A DNA stretch of 44,910 bases from positions 1 through 44,910 of the forward strand of contig JAFSQV010000068.1 in the NCBI GenBank assembly GCA_017446455.1. Reading direction: 5' to 3'. Under the pieces are notes generated by a model, which did not search any database, had not been told where the DNA came from, and worked only from the letters and a program-made list of their open reading frames with translations. A program made the translations under genes and the position numbers. Within the stretch, counting starts at the first letter, position 1. Each line of letters begins with the position of its first letter. Shown piece by piece: positions 33,201-40,203 of this stretch. The stretch is from Paludibacteraceae bacterium (GTDB lineage Bacteria; Bacteroidota; Bacteroidia; Bacteroidales; Paludibacteraceae).

Positions 33201-34051
33201 CACTCCTGCTTCGTATAGTGCATGCGGTTGACGTCATTCACGTAGTGGTTCGTGCTCAAGCATATCAATCGGTCGTGGGCTTCCGCATCTTCTTCGTTCA
33301 CAAAGTGCGAGTCATTGGTCGCAATGACCTTCACGCCGTACTTACGTGCCAGGTCGATGAGAATAGGGTTAACCTGTTTCTGACGCTCGTATACCTCTAC
33401 GTCCGCACCGGGTTTCTGGGTCTCATGGCGCTGGAGCTCGATATAATAGTCCTCGCCAAAGAGATTCTTGAACCATTGTACGGTCTCTTCCGCTTCGCTG
33501 AAATCCCCACCTTTGGCGATTCCATCGAGGATTTTCTGGGGTAACTCACCTCCGAGACAAGCGGAGGAGCAGATAATACCTTCGTGGTATTTCTCAAGTA
33601 ACTCGCGGTCGATACGCGGCGTGTAGTAATACGCATCGGACATGTAACCCTGCGAGACAATACGGCAGAGATTGTGGTAACCCACCATGTTCTTGGCCAG
33701 CAGAATGAGGTGCCAGCCGGAGCGGTCGATGAAGAACGAACGTCCCTCTCCATTTACCGCTTTATCGTCTTTCTTTGAAAGACGTCCGCGCCGCGCGCAA
33801 TACGCCTCCACACCTACGATAGGCTTGAAGGGCACGAATTCCTCGCCGGAAGCCGCACAGGCAGCCTTACGGTTCTTGTTGATCTTCTTGCAGTAATCCA
33901 AGAGCTCCTTGATGCCGTACATGTTGCCGTGGTCGGTTAAGGCCACAGCCGGCATACCTGTCTCCAGACATTTATCCACGATCTCTTCTACCTTCGACAA
34001 TCCGTCTAAGAGCGAGTAGTGGGAGTGCACATGTAAATGCGTAAAAGTCAT
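30218..34051 (-). CDS. dnaE: DNA polymerase III subunit alpha
   Basis: A 1277-residue replicative polymerase. I start at ATG 34051 (MTFTHLHVHSHYSLLDG); the longer in-frame start is TTG. The order is the PHP domain, polymerase core with SLPDIDTDFEDCGRG near residue 450, thumb and fingers (GMQKYLRELKPT, YRPGPMDYIPQF, YQEQVMLLSRLL, FNKSHAACYSWVAYQT), helix-hairpin-helix, and an OB-fold near the C-terminus (ACLLGGIITEAEQKISQKGNPYGRYTI). Length and motifs fit type 1 DnaE. It carries its own promoter, facing that of the EamA gene, and overlaps nadD by 4 bases. Confidence 0.97.
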   Translation of the reverse strand: MTFTHLHVHSHYSLLDGLSKVEEIVDKCLETGMPAVALTDHGNMYGIKELLDYCKKINKNRKAACAASGEEFVPFKPIVGVEAYCARRGRLSKKDDKAVNGEGRSFFIDRSGWHLILLAKNMVGYHNLCRIVSQGYMSDAYYYTPRIDRELLEKYHEGIICSSACLGGELPQKILDGIAKGGDFSEAEETVQWFKNLFGEDYYIELQRHETQKPGADVEVYERQKQVNPILIDLARKYGVKVIATNDSHFVNEEDAEAHDRLICLSTNHYVNDVNRMHYTKQEWLKTPEEMAQIFSDIPEALANTQEIVDKIELYDIDHGPIMPKFDIPASFGKEEDYPDRLAFESAYLRHLTMEGALERYGKERLENDEVLKERIEFELNTIISMGFPGYFLIVMDFIRAAREELDVSVGPGRGSAAGSVVAYCLKITDLDPLEYDLLFERFLNPDRISLPDIDTDFEDCGRGKVLDYVSRKYGETHVAHIVTYGKMATKSALADVGRVQQIPLSRVNELKGLIPDREFPGNIKDEKGKSPKVNLKNCYKYIDELKREYEQGDPNTRSMLEYAARLEGTIRQVGVHACGVIIGADDLTNFAPLSSVEDKNSKKRVLVTEYDGHVVESVGLIKMDFLGLITLTIIKECLRNIKKARGIDIDIDHIPIDDELTYKLFQEGRTVAVFQFESAGMQKYLRELKPTVIGDLIAMNALYRPGPMDYIPQFIKRKQGIEPVTYDIPVMEKYLKDTYGVTVYQEQVMLLSRLLANFTRGESDKLRKAMGKKQMDVLASLQDKFMEGGKANGHDVKILTKIWEDWKKFASYAFNKSHAACYSWVAYQTGYLKAHYPAEFMAANLTVHKDDIKEVTKLMDECNALKVSVLEPDVNESELSFTVNQKGDIRFGLGGIKGVGEGAAEAIISEREKHGKYKDIFDFLERVNLQSCNRKTIENLAQAGAFECFSDIYREQFFGTDENGNSGLDLLMNYGNKWQADKENNANSLFGDLDTAIEVKHPDLPQVPRWDTIERLNKEKDLIGIYLSAHPLDEYAFEVRELCNITANELTLFENWRKPEQRKDAEDLLRAAKAEQPEEAILLPSEFLAAHKNQACLLGGIITEAEQKISQKGNPYGRYTIADYSGTYQLVLFGNAYSQFAHLMLKDLYVLVTGVVQQKNAGQRWFKEAPDEEAEFEFVVQRVDMLNEVQNQRTEGLNIRLSLDTITPEIIDELVEQTTKNPGQVRLHVTVYNPMNRQHVVLTSRSQSIHVTPQFYHWLCEQRADGVLDFSVKTNE

Positions 34052-34068
34052 AATTGCCAAATTTGCCG

Positions 34069-34100
34069 CAAAATTACAAAATTATTTTGACATGTGCAAA
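34069..34100 (-). promoter_or_regulatory. Promoter of dnaE-nadD
   Basis: On the minus strand, TTTG (34097-34100), 20 bases, TAATTTTG (34069-34076). It overlaps the plus-strand promoter at 34086-34116. Confidence 0.72.
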
Positions 34101-34116
34101 TTTTTTTGTACCTTTG
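34086..34116 (+). promoter_or_regulatory. Promoter of the EamA transporter gene
   Basis: TTTG (34086-34089), 19 bases, TACCTTTG (34109-34116). The -33 boxes of this and the dnaE promoter are crossed, so only one polymerase could bind at a time. Confidence 0.7.
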
Positions 34117-34141
34117 TCCCCGATTTGTAATTTGGCAAAGA

Positions 34142-35077
34142 ATGGCAAAAAGAAATAGCGAAGAGTTTGTGGCCATCACGGCGCTCATCGTGTCGATGAT
34201 CATATGGTCGGTGAGCGGTATTGCGATCAAGCATGCCTTAGCCGTGTTACCGCCGTTTACGATGATCGTGCTGCGCTTTGTACCTTCGGTACTACTGATG
34301 CTCGTCATCGGTCTTATCTGCCGCAAGAGCAGCCTTTTTGCGTTGCAGAAGATTGACCGTCAAGACTGGCCGCTATTTTTAATAGCGGGTTTCTGCCAGC
34401 CTTTCCTCTATTACCTTTTGGAGACTTTTACATATGACGCGCTGCATAGCCCGACGATCGCGGAGACGCTGCTGTCTACGAGTCCGTTGTTGAGTCCGAT
34501 TTTTGCGGCCATTATTCTGCGCGAACGAGTGACGAAATACAATATTTTGGGTATCCTTGTTTCTACAGCCGGTGTGTTCGCGCTGTCGCTCATCGGAAGT
34601 AAGGACTATTCCATCGGAAATTACTGGGGCATCTTATTGGCATTTTTGGCCGTTTCTGCCGCTGTCATCGACTCAATCATGATGCGTAAGGTGCCCGCCA
34701 AATATACCTCGCTCACCTTTATTTTCTACGCGCAATGCGTGAGTCTGCTGTTCTTTATTCCTTTGTGGTTCTGGAAAGAAGGACCGGAGGCAATATACAA
34801 TTTACAATTTGCAAATGACAAATCGCAACTTTTTGTTGCGTTAGGTTGCGTGGCGTATCTGACGGTGTTTGCGAGCGTGATCGCCTTTATATTGTTCTGC
34901 GCAGCATTGCGTAAGGTAGGCGTGACGCAAGCGAATGCGTTTAACAATATCCGCCCGGCGTTTACGGCCCTTTGGATGTTCCTCTTTTTCGGCGAACATT
35001 TGCCTATCGGCAAGTGGATCGGCATGGCGCTGATCATTATCGGACTTTTCGTCTGTCAGAAAAAAGAAGCACAATAA
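34142..35077 (+). CDS. EamA/DMT-family membrane transporter
   Basis: A 311-residue membrane protein with about ten helices in two EamA repeats. ATG 34142 (MAKRNSEEFVAITALIVSMIIWSVSGIAIK) is chosen because the upstream extension crosses the promoter. Motifs: LPPFTMIVLRFVPSVLLML in the first repeat, YDALHSPTIAETLLSTSPLLSPIFAAIILRERVT, and ANAFNNIRPAFTALWMFLFFGEHLPIGKWIGMALIIIG in the second. The family exports metabolites; the substrate cannot be read from sequence. A seven-base repeat array (34791-34825) lies inside the gene and encodes part of a loop (AIYNLQFANDKSQ). It is transcribed on its own, ahead of the steroid-type operon. Confidence 0.88.
   Translation: MAKRNSEEFVAITALIVSMIIWSVSGIAIKHALAVLPPFTMIVLRFVPSVLLMLVIGLICRKSSLFALQKIDRQDWPLFLIAGFCQPFLYYLLETFTYDALHSPTIAETLLSTSPLLSPIFAAIILRERVTKYNILGILVSTAGVFALSLIGSKDYSIGNYWGILLAFLAVSAAVIDSIMMRKVPAKYTSLTFIFYAQCVSLLFFIPLWFWKEGPEAIYNLQFANDKSQLFVALGCVAYLTVFASVIAFILFCAALRKVGVTQANAFNNIRPAFTALWMFLFFGEHLPIGKWIGMALIIIGLFVCQKKEAQ
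34791..34825. repeat. Heptamer array inside the EamA gene
   Basis: Five units, CAATATA-CAATTTA-CAATTTG-CAAATGA-CAAATCG, head to tail and in an open frame. The total of 35 bases is not a multiple of three, so any insertion must have been accompanied by another length change. Confidence 0.75.
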
Positions 35078-35108
35078 TATAAGAAAAAATATACGATTAT
35101 TAAGATTT

Positions 35109-35140
35109 TTTGTTTATACGAAATGGATTTCGTAATTTTG
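35109..35140 (+). promoter_or_regulatory. Promoter of the steroid-type operon with an internal perfect dyad
   Basis: TTTG (35109-35112), 20 bases, TAATTTTG (35133-35140). Between the two boxes TACGAAAT-GG-ATTTCGTA (35117-35134) is a perfect 8+2+8 dyad touching the -7 box. A repressor bound there would block initiation directly; this is inference. Confidence 0.72.
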
Positions 35141-35165
35141 CAAGCTATTTATAACAAACAATATC

Positions 35166-35975
35166 ATGCCAATAGAAAACATTTACTCTATTGATTTCTT
35201 TTACGACTTGCTGTACATCATGTTTCTGGTAGGGCTGGTGGTATTTGTGTCGTTGTATTTTGTAGATGCCGGCTACGGAAAGATGCGCTCTGAGAAGTGG
35301 GGCCCGGCGATTAGTAACAAGGTAGGATGGCTGCTCATGGAGTGCCCGGTGTTCTTCGTGATGCTGTACTTGTATTTCAAGTCCTTCCCGCTCTACGGCG
35401 GTGTGACGAAGCAGGCGCCGTACTGGTTGTTCTTTCTGTTCTTTGAGTTCCATTATTTCCAGCGCTCATTCGTCTTCCCCTTCTTGCTGAAGGGAAAGAG
35501 TAAGATGCCGCTGATTATCATGTTGCTTTCCGTAGCATGGAACTTAATCAACGGGTATATCCAGGGTTTCTGGCTCTTCCATCTTGCGCCGCAGTACTAT
35601 CCGGAGTTGTATACCCCGACATGGGTGAGCACGCCGCAGTTCATCATTGGTACGGTCATCTTCTTCACGGGTTGGATCATCAACATGCATTCCGATCATG
35701 TGATTCGCCACTTGCGCAAACCGGGCGATACGAACCATTACCTGCCGAAGAAAGGTCTGTACAAGTATGTTACCAGCGCGAACTACTTGGGTGAGGTCAC
35801 CGAGTGGCTCGGATTTGCTATCCTGACGTGGTCGTTGGCGGGTCTGCTGTTCTTCTGGTTCAGCTGCTGCAACCTCGTGCCGCGCAGCAACGCGATCTAC
35901 AAGAAATACGAGGAAGAATTCCCCGATGAATTCGACCGAAAGAAGTTAAAACGTATTATTCCGTTCATTTATTAA
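35166..35975 (+). CDS. Steroid 5-alpha-reductase family membrane protein
   Basis: A 269-residue membrane protein with about six or seven helices, matching the SRD5A (3-oxo-5-alpha-steroid 4-dehydrogenase) family: WGPAISNKVGWLLMECPVFF near residues 45-65, FFEFHYFQRSFVFPFLL, FTGWIINMHSDHVIRHLR, and the NADPH-side signature HYLPKKGLYKYVTSANYLGE then VTEWLGF. The C-terminus NLVPRSNAIYKKYEEEFPD, then LKRIIPFIY, is also typical. The family reduces the delta-4 double bond of 3-keto steroids with NADPH. It opens a three-gene operon, 2 bp before the flavin oxidoreductase. Similar trios in gut Bacteroidales have been linked to isoallo bile acid formation, as I recall; the substrate here is not proved. 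Confidence 0.9.
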   Translation: MPIENIYSIDFFYDLLYIMFLVGLVVFVSLYFVDAGYGKMRSEKWGPAISNKVGWLLMECPVFFVMLYLYFKSFPLYGGVTKQAPYWLFFLFFEFHYFQRSFVFPFLLKGKSKMPLIIMLLSVAWNLINGYIQGFWLFHLAPQYYPELYTPTWVSTPQFIIGTVIFFTGWIINMHSDHVIRHLRKPGDTNHYLPKKGLYKYVTSANYLGEVTEWLGFAILTWSLAGLLFFWFSCCNLVPRSNAIYKKYEEEFPDEFDRKKLKRIIPFIY

Positions 35976-35977
35976 TA

Positions 35978-37285
35978 ATGGCAACAAAAAAGACTAAAGA
36001 GCCGGCTAATGAGTCGAAGCTCTTCACGCCCTTCCAATTAGGGCCTATTACGCTGCGGAACCGTATTATCCGCAGCGCTGCTTTTGAGAACATGGCGCGC
36101 GCCAATGCGCCTACGAAGGAGCTGCAGGACTACCACGTGAGTGTAGCGCGCGGCGGCGTAGGTATGACGACGGTAGCTTACTGCGCGGTAGACCAAACTG
36201 GTGTATCGTTCGACGGTCAGCTATACGTGCGCCCGGAGATTATCCCGGATATGAAGAAGATGACCGATGCGATTCATGCGGAGGGCGCCAAAGCCAGCAT
36301 CCAGTTGGGCCACTGCGGCAACATGACGCATATGAGCACCTGCCATTGTATTCCCGTCAGCGCCGATACATGGTTCAACCTCTATAGTCCGACGATTCAC
36401 CGCCGCCTGAAAGTAGTGGAGATCAAGACCATCGTCAAGCATTTCGGTGAGGCAGTGGATTTCGCCCGTGAGTGTGGCTTTGACTGCGTAGAGATCCATG
36501 CCGGTCACGCGTATCTGCTCTCGCAGTTCCTTGCGCGCCGCACGAACCACCGTCACGATGAATACGGCGGCTCTTTCGAGAACCGCGCCCGTTTCATGAA
36601 CGAGGTGTTGGATGAAGTGATGGCGCATGCCGGAAAGGATATCGCGGTGATCGTGAAGACCAACATGTGGGATGACTGCTGGCAAGGCGTAAGCCTCGAA
36701 GAGGGTATTCTGGTAGCGAAAGAGATCGCGAAACATAAGGTACACGGTATCGTGCTCTCCGGCGGAACGGTGAGTCGCTCGCCGATGACGATCCTTGGCG
36801 GCGCGATGCCTATAAAGACGCTGGCGCATTACATGTCGATGAAGGACCTGTGGTGGCTCAAGGCGGCGCTAAATATACCGTTTGTAGGTTCGATCATGAC
36901 GCCGACAGTGCCGTTCAAGGAGTTGTACTTCATGGATAAAGCGAAGATCTTCCAAGAGGCGCTCAAAGACACGAATATCCCGCTGATCTATGTCGGCGGT
37001 GTGCAGAGCGGTGATAACTGCCAGCAGATCATAGACGAAGGCTTTGAACTCTTCCAGATCGCACACGTGCTGATCAAAGATCCGGACTTCGTAAAGCATG
37101 TACAGGAGAATCCGCATTACCACGCGGGCTGTAAGCGCTCGAACTACTGCGTAGGACGTATGTATTCGAAGAACATGAAGTGCCATGAGTGCGTAGAGCG
37201 TGACGGCGAGCAGATCGCACCGCGTATTCAACGAGAAATAGCTAAACTGGAGAAAGATGCTGAGCTTAGTAACAGGGGCAAGTAG
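35978..37285 (+). CDS. Old-Yellow-Enzyme-family NADH:flavin oxidoreductase
   Basis: A 435-residue TIM-barrel flavoprotein: FTPFQLGPITLRNRIIRSAAFE, VGMTTVAYCAVD, ASIQLGHCGNM, VEIHAGHAYLLSQFLARRTNHRHDEYGGSFENRARF (FMN and substrate loop), and VGGVQSGDNC with a following phosphate-binding stretch. The C-terminal part has Cys residues spaced CKRSNYC and MKCHEC, which might hold an Fe-S cluster in related enzymes. It lacks the FAD/NAD domains of the longer BaiCD-type enzymes. In steroid clusters such proteins reduce the ring enone with the opposite (5-beta) outcome. It starts 2 bp after the 5-alpha-reductase gene and overlaps the SDR gene by 29 bases. Confidence 0.88.
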   Translation: MATKKTKEPANESKLFTPFQLGPITLRNRIIRSAAFENMARANAPTKELQDYHVSVARGGVGMTTVAYCAVDQTGVSFDGQLYVRPEIIPDMKKMTDAIHAEGAKASIQLGHCGNMTHMSTCHCIPVSADTWFNLYSPTIHRRLKVVEIKTIVKHFGEAVDFARECGFDCVEIHAGHAYLLSQFLARRTNHRHDEYGGSFENRARFMNEVLDEVMAHAGKDIAVIVKTNMWDDCWQGVSLEEGILVAKEIAKHKVHGIVLSGGTVSRSPMTILGGAMPIKTLAHYMSMKDLWWLKAALNIPFVGSIMTPTVPFKELYFMDKAKIFQEALKDTNIPLIYVGGVQSGDNCQQIIDEGFELFQIAHVLIKDPDFVKHVQENPHYHAGCKRSNYCVGRMYSKNMKCHECVERDGEQIAPRIQREIAKLEKDAELSNRGK

Positions 37286-38084
37286 TGGTATAGGCTTGCA
37301 GTACGCGACGCAGCTCGCGCGCGACTATCATAGCGACCTGTTGCTCGTCAGCAATCAGGAGAAAGAGTTAGAGCAAGTAGCGAAGGACCTCGCGGCGCAA
37401 TACGGCGTGAAGACGATCGCGCGCTTTGCGGATCTCAGTCTGCCCGATGCGGCCGAGACGCTGCATGACTGGTGCGTAGAGAACAAGTACGTGGTGGATG
37501 TGCTGGTGAATAACGCCGGTGTGTTCTTCTTTAACAAGTACTGCGAGACCTCGATGAAACGCATAGAGTTGATGCTGCAGCTGCACATGATCACGGTGGC
37601 CAAACTGACGCGTCTCTTTGCGGCGGACATGTGCCGGCGCGAATTGACGGAAGAAGAGGCCAAACAACGCATATGCGGGCACAAGCGCATGCGCGGGTAT
37701 ATATTAAATATGAGTTCGATGTCGGCATGGATGGCGATGCCGGGTATTCAAACCTATAACGCCACAAAGGCCTTCATCTATAACTTCTCGAAGTCTATCT
37801 GGTACGAACTCAAGCCGCAGAATGTCGGTATTACCGTCATGGCGCCGGGCGCAGTAGATACGGGTTTGTTCGGTCTCGCGCCGAATCTCCGTAAGTTAGC
37901 GGTAGCCTTAACGGTCTCGATTCCACCGGAGAAATTAGTGAAGCGCGCGTTACGGAAAATGTTCCGAAACAAGAAAGCCGACACCCCGGGAGTGATCAAC
38001 TGGCTCTGTACGCCGCTGCTGAAACACACACCGGACTGGATGCTTTTCTTGGCTCAGAAGAAACTGGCGCAGTTTATGCATTAA
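37257..38084 (+). CDS. Short-chain dehydrogenase/reductase, putative hydroxysteroid dehydrogenase
   Basis: A 275-residue SDR. The cofactor loop TGASSGIG is at residues 6-13; NNAGV, the catalytic Ser in ILNMSSMSAW and the Tyr/Lys pair in YNATKAF follow. A C-terminal extension (TPGVINWLCTPLLKHTPDWM) is close to that of 17-beta-HSD-12-like members. The start lies 29 bases inside the preceding gene, so it is translationally coupled. In this operon a 3- or 17-hydroxysteroid dehydrogenase role is likely; position specificity cannot be read from sequence. A strong terminator follows directly. Confidence 0.88.
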   Translation: MLSLVTGASSGIGLQYATQLARDYHSDLLLVSNQEKELEQVAKDLAAQYGVKTIARFADLSLPDAAETLHDWCVENKYVVDVLVNNAGVFFFNKYCETSMKRIELMLQLHMITVAKLTRLFAADMCRRELTEEEAKQRICGHKRMRGYILNMSSMSAWMAMPGIQTYNATKAFIYNFSKSIWYELKPQNVGITVMAPGAVDTGLFGLAPNLRKLAVALTVSIPPEKLVKRALRKMFRNKKADTPGVINWLCTPLLKHTPDWMLFLAQKKLAQFMH

Positions 38085-38111
38085 AAAAAGAGGCCCGCGC
38101 CTCTTTTTTTT
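38083..38111. terminator. Bidirectional terminator between the SDR gene and the S41 protease gene
   Basis: An A-run plus GAGGC (38083-38094), loop CCGC, then GCCTC plus a T-run (38099-38111). It works for both converging genes; the SDR stop ends at 38084 and the protease stop begins at 38110. Confidence 0.92.
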
Positions 38112-39744
38112 ATTTCAGCTCGCTTAACGCGCGCTTGAGCTCGTCGTCGAAGCGCAGGTTATATGCGGCTTGGCCTTTTTCGTAATAATAGCGCAATACG
38201 ATCTCGGAACCCAGCATCTCTTTCACTTCGTCCTTATTGCGCTCGATAGCTTCGCGGAAATCCGGCGTGAGCATCGGTTCGAGCGCTTCTAACTGCGCGA
38301 GCGTCGTGGAGTCGATGTCTTCGTGCTTCGCCATCTTGATCATGTCCGCGAAGAACTTACCGGTCTCCGTCTCGTATTTGAATTTCCGCTCATCGAGGAA
38401 GCGGCAGAAGTCTTCGATATCGGCGTCTGTGACCGTATATTCCTGCGGCGCGGCAATGCTGTCGTGCAGCTGGTGGTAGCGCGTCGCGTAGTCAAAGAAA
38501 TAATGATTGAGGTATAACGTATAGCATATATCCACCTTCGCGCTGTCGTTCAGCACGATATCCGGCAGGATACCGCCCGCCGTGTCGCGCTTGAGTTCAT
38601 GTCCTTTCTGCCGCTCGCTGTAGTCAATCGCTTGGATGCAACGCCCGGAGGGTAGGTAGTACTTGCTGGTCGTTACCTTGATATGTCCGCCGTAGATGAT
38701 AGGACGTACGTTCTGCACAAGGCCTTTACCGAAGGTGCGTTGACCGATGAGTGTCGCGCGATGCAGGTCTTGCAGCGCACCAGAGACGATCTCGCTCGCC
38801 GATGCAGAGTTCTTATCTACTAAAATAACCAGCGGCAGGTCTTTGTAGCGCGGTTTATTACGCGTCTGATAGACATAATTGCTGCGCGATGTCTTTCCCT
38901 TCGTCTCTACCACTTTCTGGCCTTCATCGACAAAGAGATTAACGATCTGCAGCGCCTCATCGACGATACCTCCGCCGTTCCCGCGCAGGTCGATGATCAG
39001 TTTGCGCGCGCCTTTGGTATAATAGAGTTCGTCCAAGGCATTCGAGAACGCCTGTGCGGAGCCTTCCGTAAACTCCCGGAACGCGATATAACCTACTGGT
39101 GTAGATAGGCTATCTGCCTCTATGCTGGTATAATAACTGACGGCGTCTAGGTGAATGTCCTCGCGAACGATCTCTAACTTCATAGGTTTGGCAACTCCTT
39201 CGCGCTCGATCTCTACCACGACCGTCGTACCCGGCACACCGCGAAGGTTGTTACTTACTTCACTTACGGTCAGTCCCTTGGTGGTCTTGCCGTCGATGGA
39301 GAGAATACGGTCGCCGGCCTGCATACCTGCCCTTTGTGCTGGTTTGCCCTCGTAGGGGTTCACAGCATAGGTCCAAAGACTGTCTTTGGGTTGCTTCTTT
39401 CCCGCTCTGTCGGGACGAGGACGCTGCTGAATAATACTACCGATACCGCCGTACTTGCCGGTGGTCATCATGCGCAACTCGCGGTCGTTCTTCTTGGGAT
39501 AATAGACAGTGTAGGGGTCTATCTTATGGAGCATGGCGTTGATGGCCGTCTCCGTCAGATCCTCGTAGTTAAGGGTGTCCACGTAGTTAACGTCCACCTG
39601 ACGCAGCACGTCATTGAAGATGCTGATGCATTCCTCCGCCCGCGCCGTCTCTTGCCGCTCTTGAGCTACTACTGCCAAAGGCAGTAAGCACAGAAGGAGA
39701 TTAACGCAGATGATTCGGGACAAATTCACTAACATCTTTTCCAT
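38110..39744 (-). CDS. S41-family (CtpA-like) carboxy-terminal processing protease
   Basis: About 544 residues with a signal peptide (LSRIICVNLLLCLLPLAVVAQ). ATG 39744, 39750 and 39735 are all possible starts; 39744 is chosen for the signal shape. A helical N-terminus is followed by a PDZ domain (YAVNPYEGKPAQRAGMQAGDRILSIDGKTTKGL), then the S41 core: LIIDLRGNGGG, the nucleophile Ser in DKNSASASEIVSGAL and the Lys in FGKGLVQ. These proteases trim periplasmic proteins after their C-termini. Its 5' end overlaps the coaD 3' end by about 44 bases on the same strand. Confidence 0.92.
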   Translation of the reverse strand: MEKMLVNLSRIICVNLLLCLLPLAVVAQERQETARAEECISIFNDVLRQVDVNYVDTLNYEDLTETAINAMLHKIDPYTVYYPKKNDRELRMMTTGKYGGIGSIIQQRPRPDRAGKKQPKDSLWTYAVNPYEGKPAQRAGMQAGDRILSIDGKTTKGLTVSEVSNNLRGVPGTTVVVEIEREGVAKPMKLEIVREDIHLDAVSYYTSIEADSLSTPVGYIAFREFTEGSAQAFSNALDELYYTKGARKLIIDLRGNGGGIVDEALQIVNLFVDEGQKVVETKGKTSRSNYVYQTRNKPRYKDLPLVILVDKNSASASEIVSGALQDLHRATLIGQRTFGKGLVQNVRPIIYGGHIKVTTSKYYLPSGRCIQAIDYSERQKGHELKRDTAGGILPDIVLNDSAKVDICYTLYLNHYFFDYATRYHQLHDSIAAPQEYTVTDADIEDFCRFLDERKFKYETETGKFFADMIKMAKHEDIDSTTLAQLEALEPMLTPDFREAIERNKDEVKEMLGSEIVLRYYYEKGQAAYNLRFDDELKRALSELK

Positions 39745-40150
39745 ATGCATATAAATCACGAACGAGGGTGGACGAGATATGCGCGTACTCCGGGCGGGTG
39801 TACAGAATGATGGTCTCTACGCCTGCTAACTGCTTGTTGGCCTCTGCCATGTTACGCTCGTACTCGAAGTCGCCTATGCAACGCATACCGCGCAGGATGA
39901 ATTGCGCCTCTTGCTCTTTGGCGAAATCCACCGTCAGGCAGTCGTATATCGCTACCTTCACGCGCGGCTCGTCTGCAAAGATTTTACGGATGGCTTCCTC
40001 CCGTTCGCGGATAGGGAAGGTCTCTTTCTTCGTACTGTTACGACCGATACCGATGATGATCTCATCGAAAATCTCCAAGCCACGCTTCACGATATCATAG
40101 TGGCCTACTGTAAACGGGTCAAAGGACCCTGGGAATATTGCTCTTTTCAT
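39701..40150 (-). CDS. coaD: Phosphopantetheine adenylyltransferase
   Basis: A 149-residue nucleotidyltransferase: RAIFPGSFDPFTVGHYDIV with the HxGH-type motif, FILRGMRCIGDFEYERNMAEAN, and HISSTLVRDL near the end. It makes dephospho-CoA, the fourth step of coenzyme A synthesis. Its end overlaps the start of the protease gene; the array of heptamers at 40155-40203 begins 5 bp upstream of its start codon. Confidence 0.95.
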   Translation of the reverse strand: MKRAIFPGSFDPFTVGHYDIVKRGLEIFDEIIIGIGRNSTKKETFPIREREEAIRKIFADEPRVKVAIYDCLTVDFAKEQEAQFILRGMRCIGDFEYERNMAEANKQLAGVETIILYTRPEYAHISSTLVRDLYAYGKDVSEFVPNHLR

Positions 40151-40154
40151 GATA

Positions 40155-40203
40155 CATTAAACATTAAACATTAAACTTTCAACTTTCAACTTTAAACTTT
40201 AAA
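40155..40203. repeat. Seven-unit heptamer array upstream of coaD
   Basis: CATTAAA three times, CTTTCAA twice, CTTTAAA twice, head to tail. It lies between coaD and the acyltransferase gene and forms the last codons and the stop of the latter (SLKFKVES). Confidence 0.85.
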
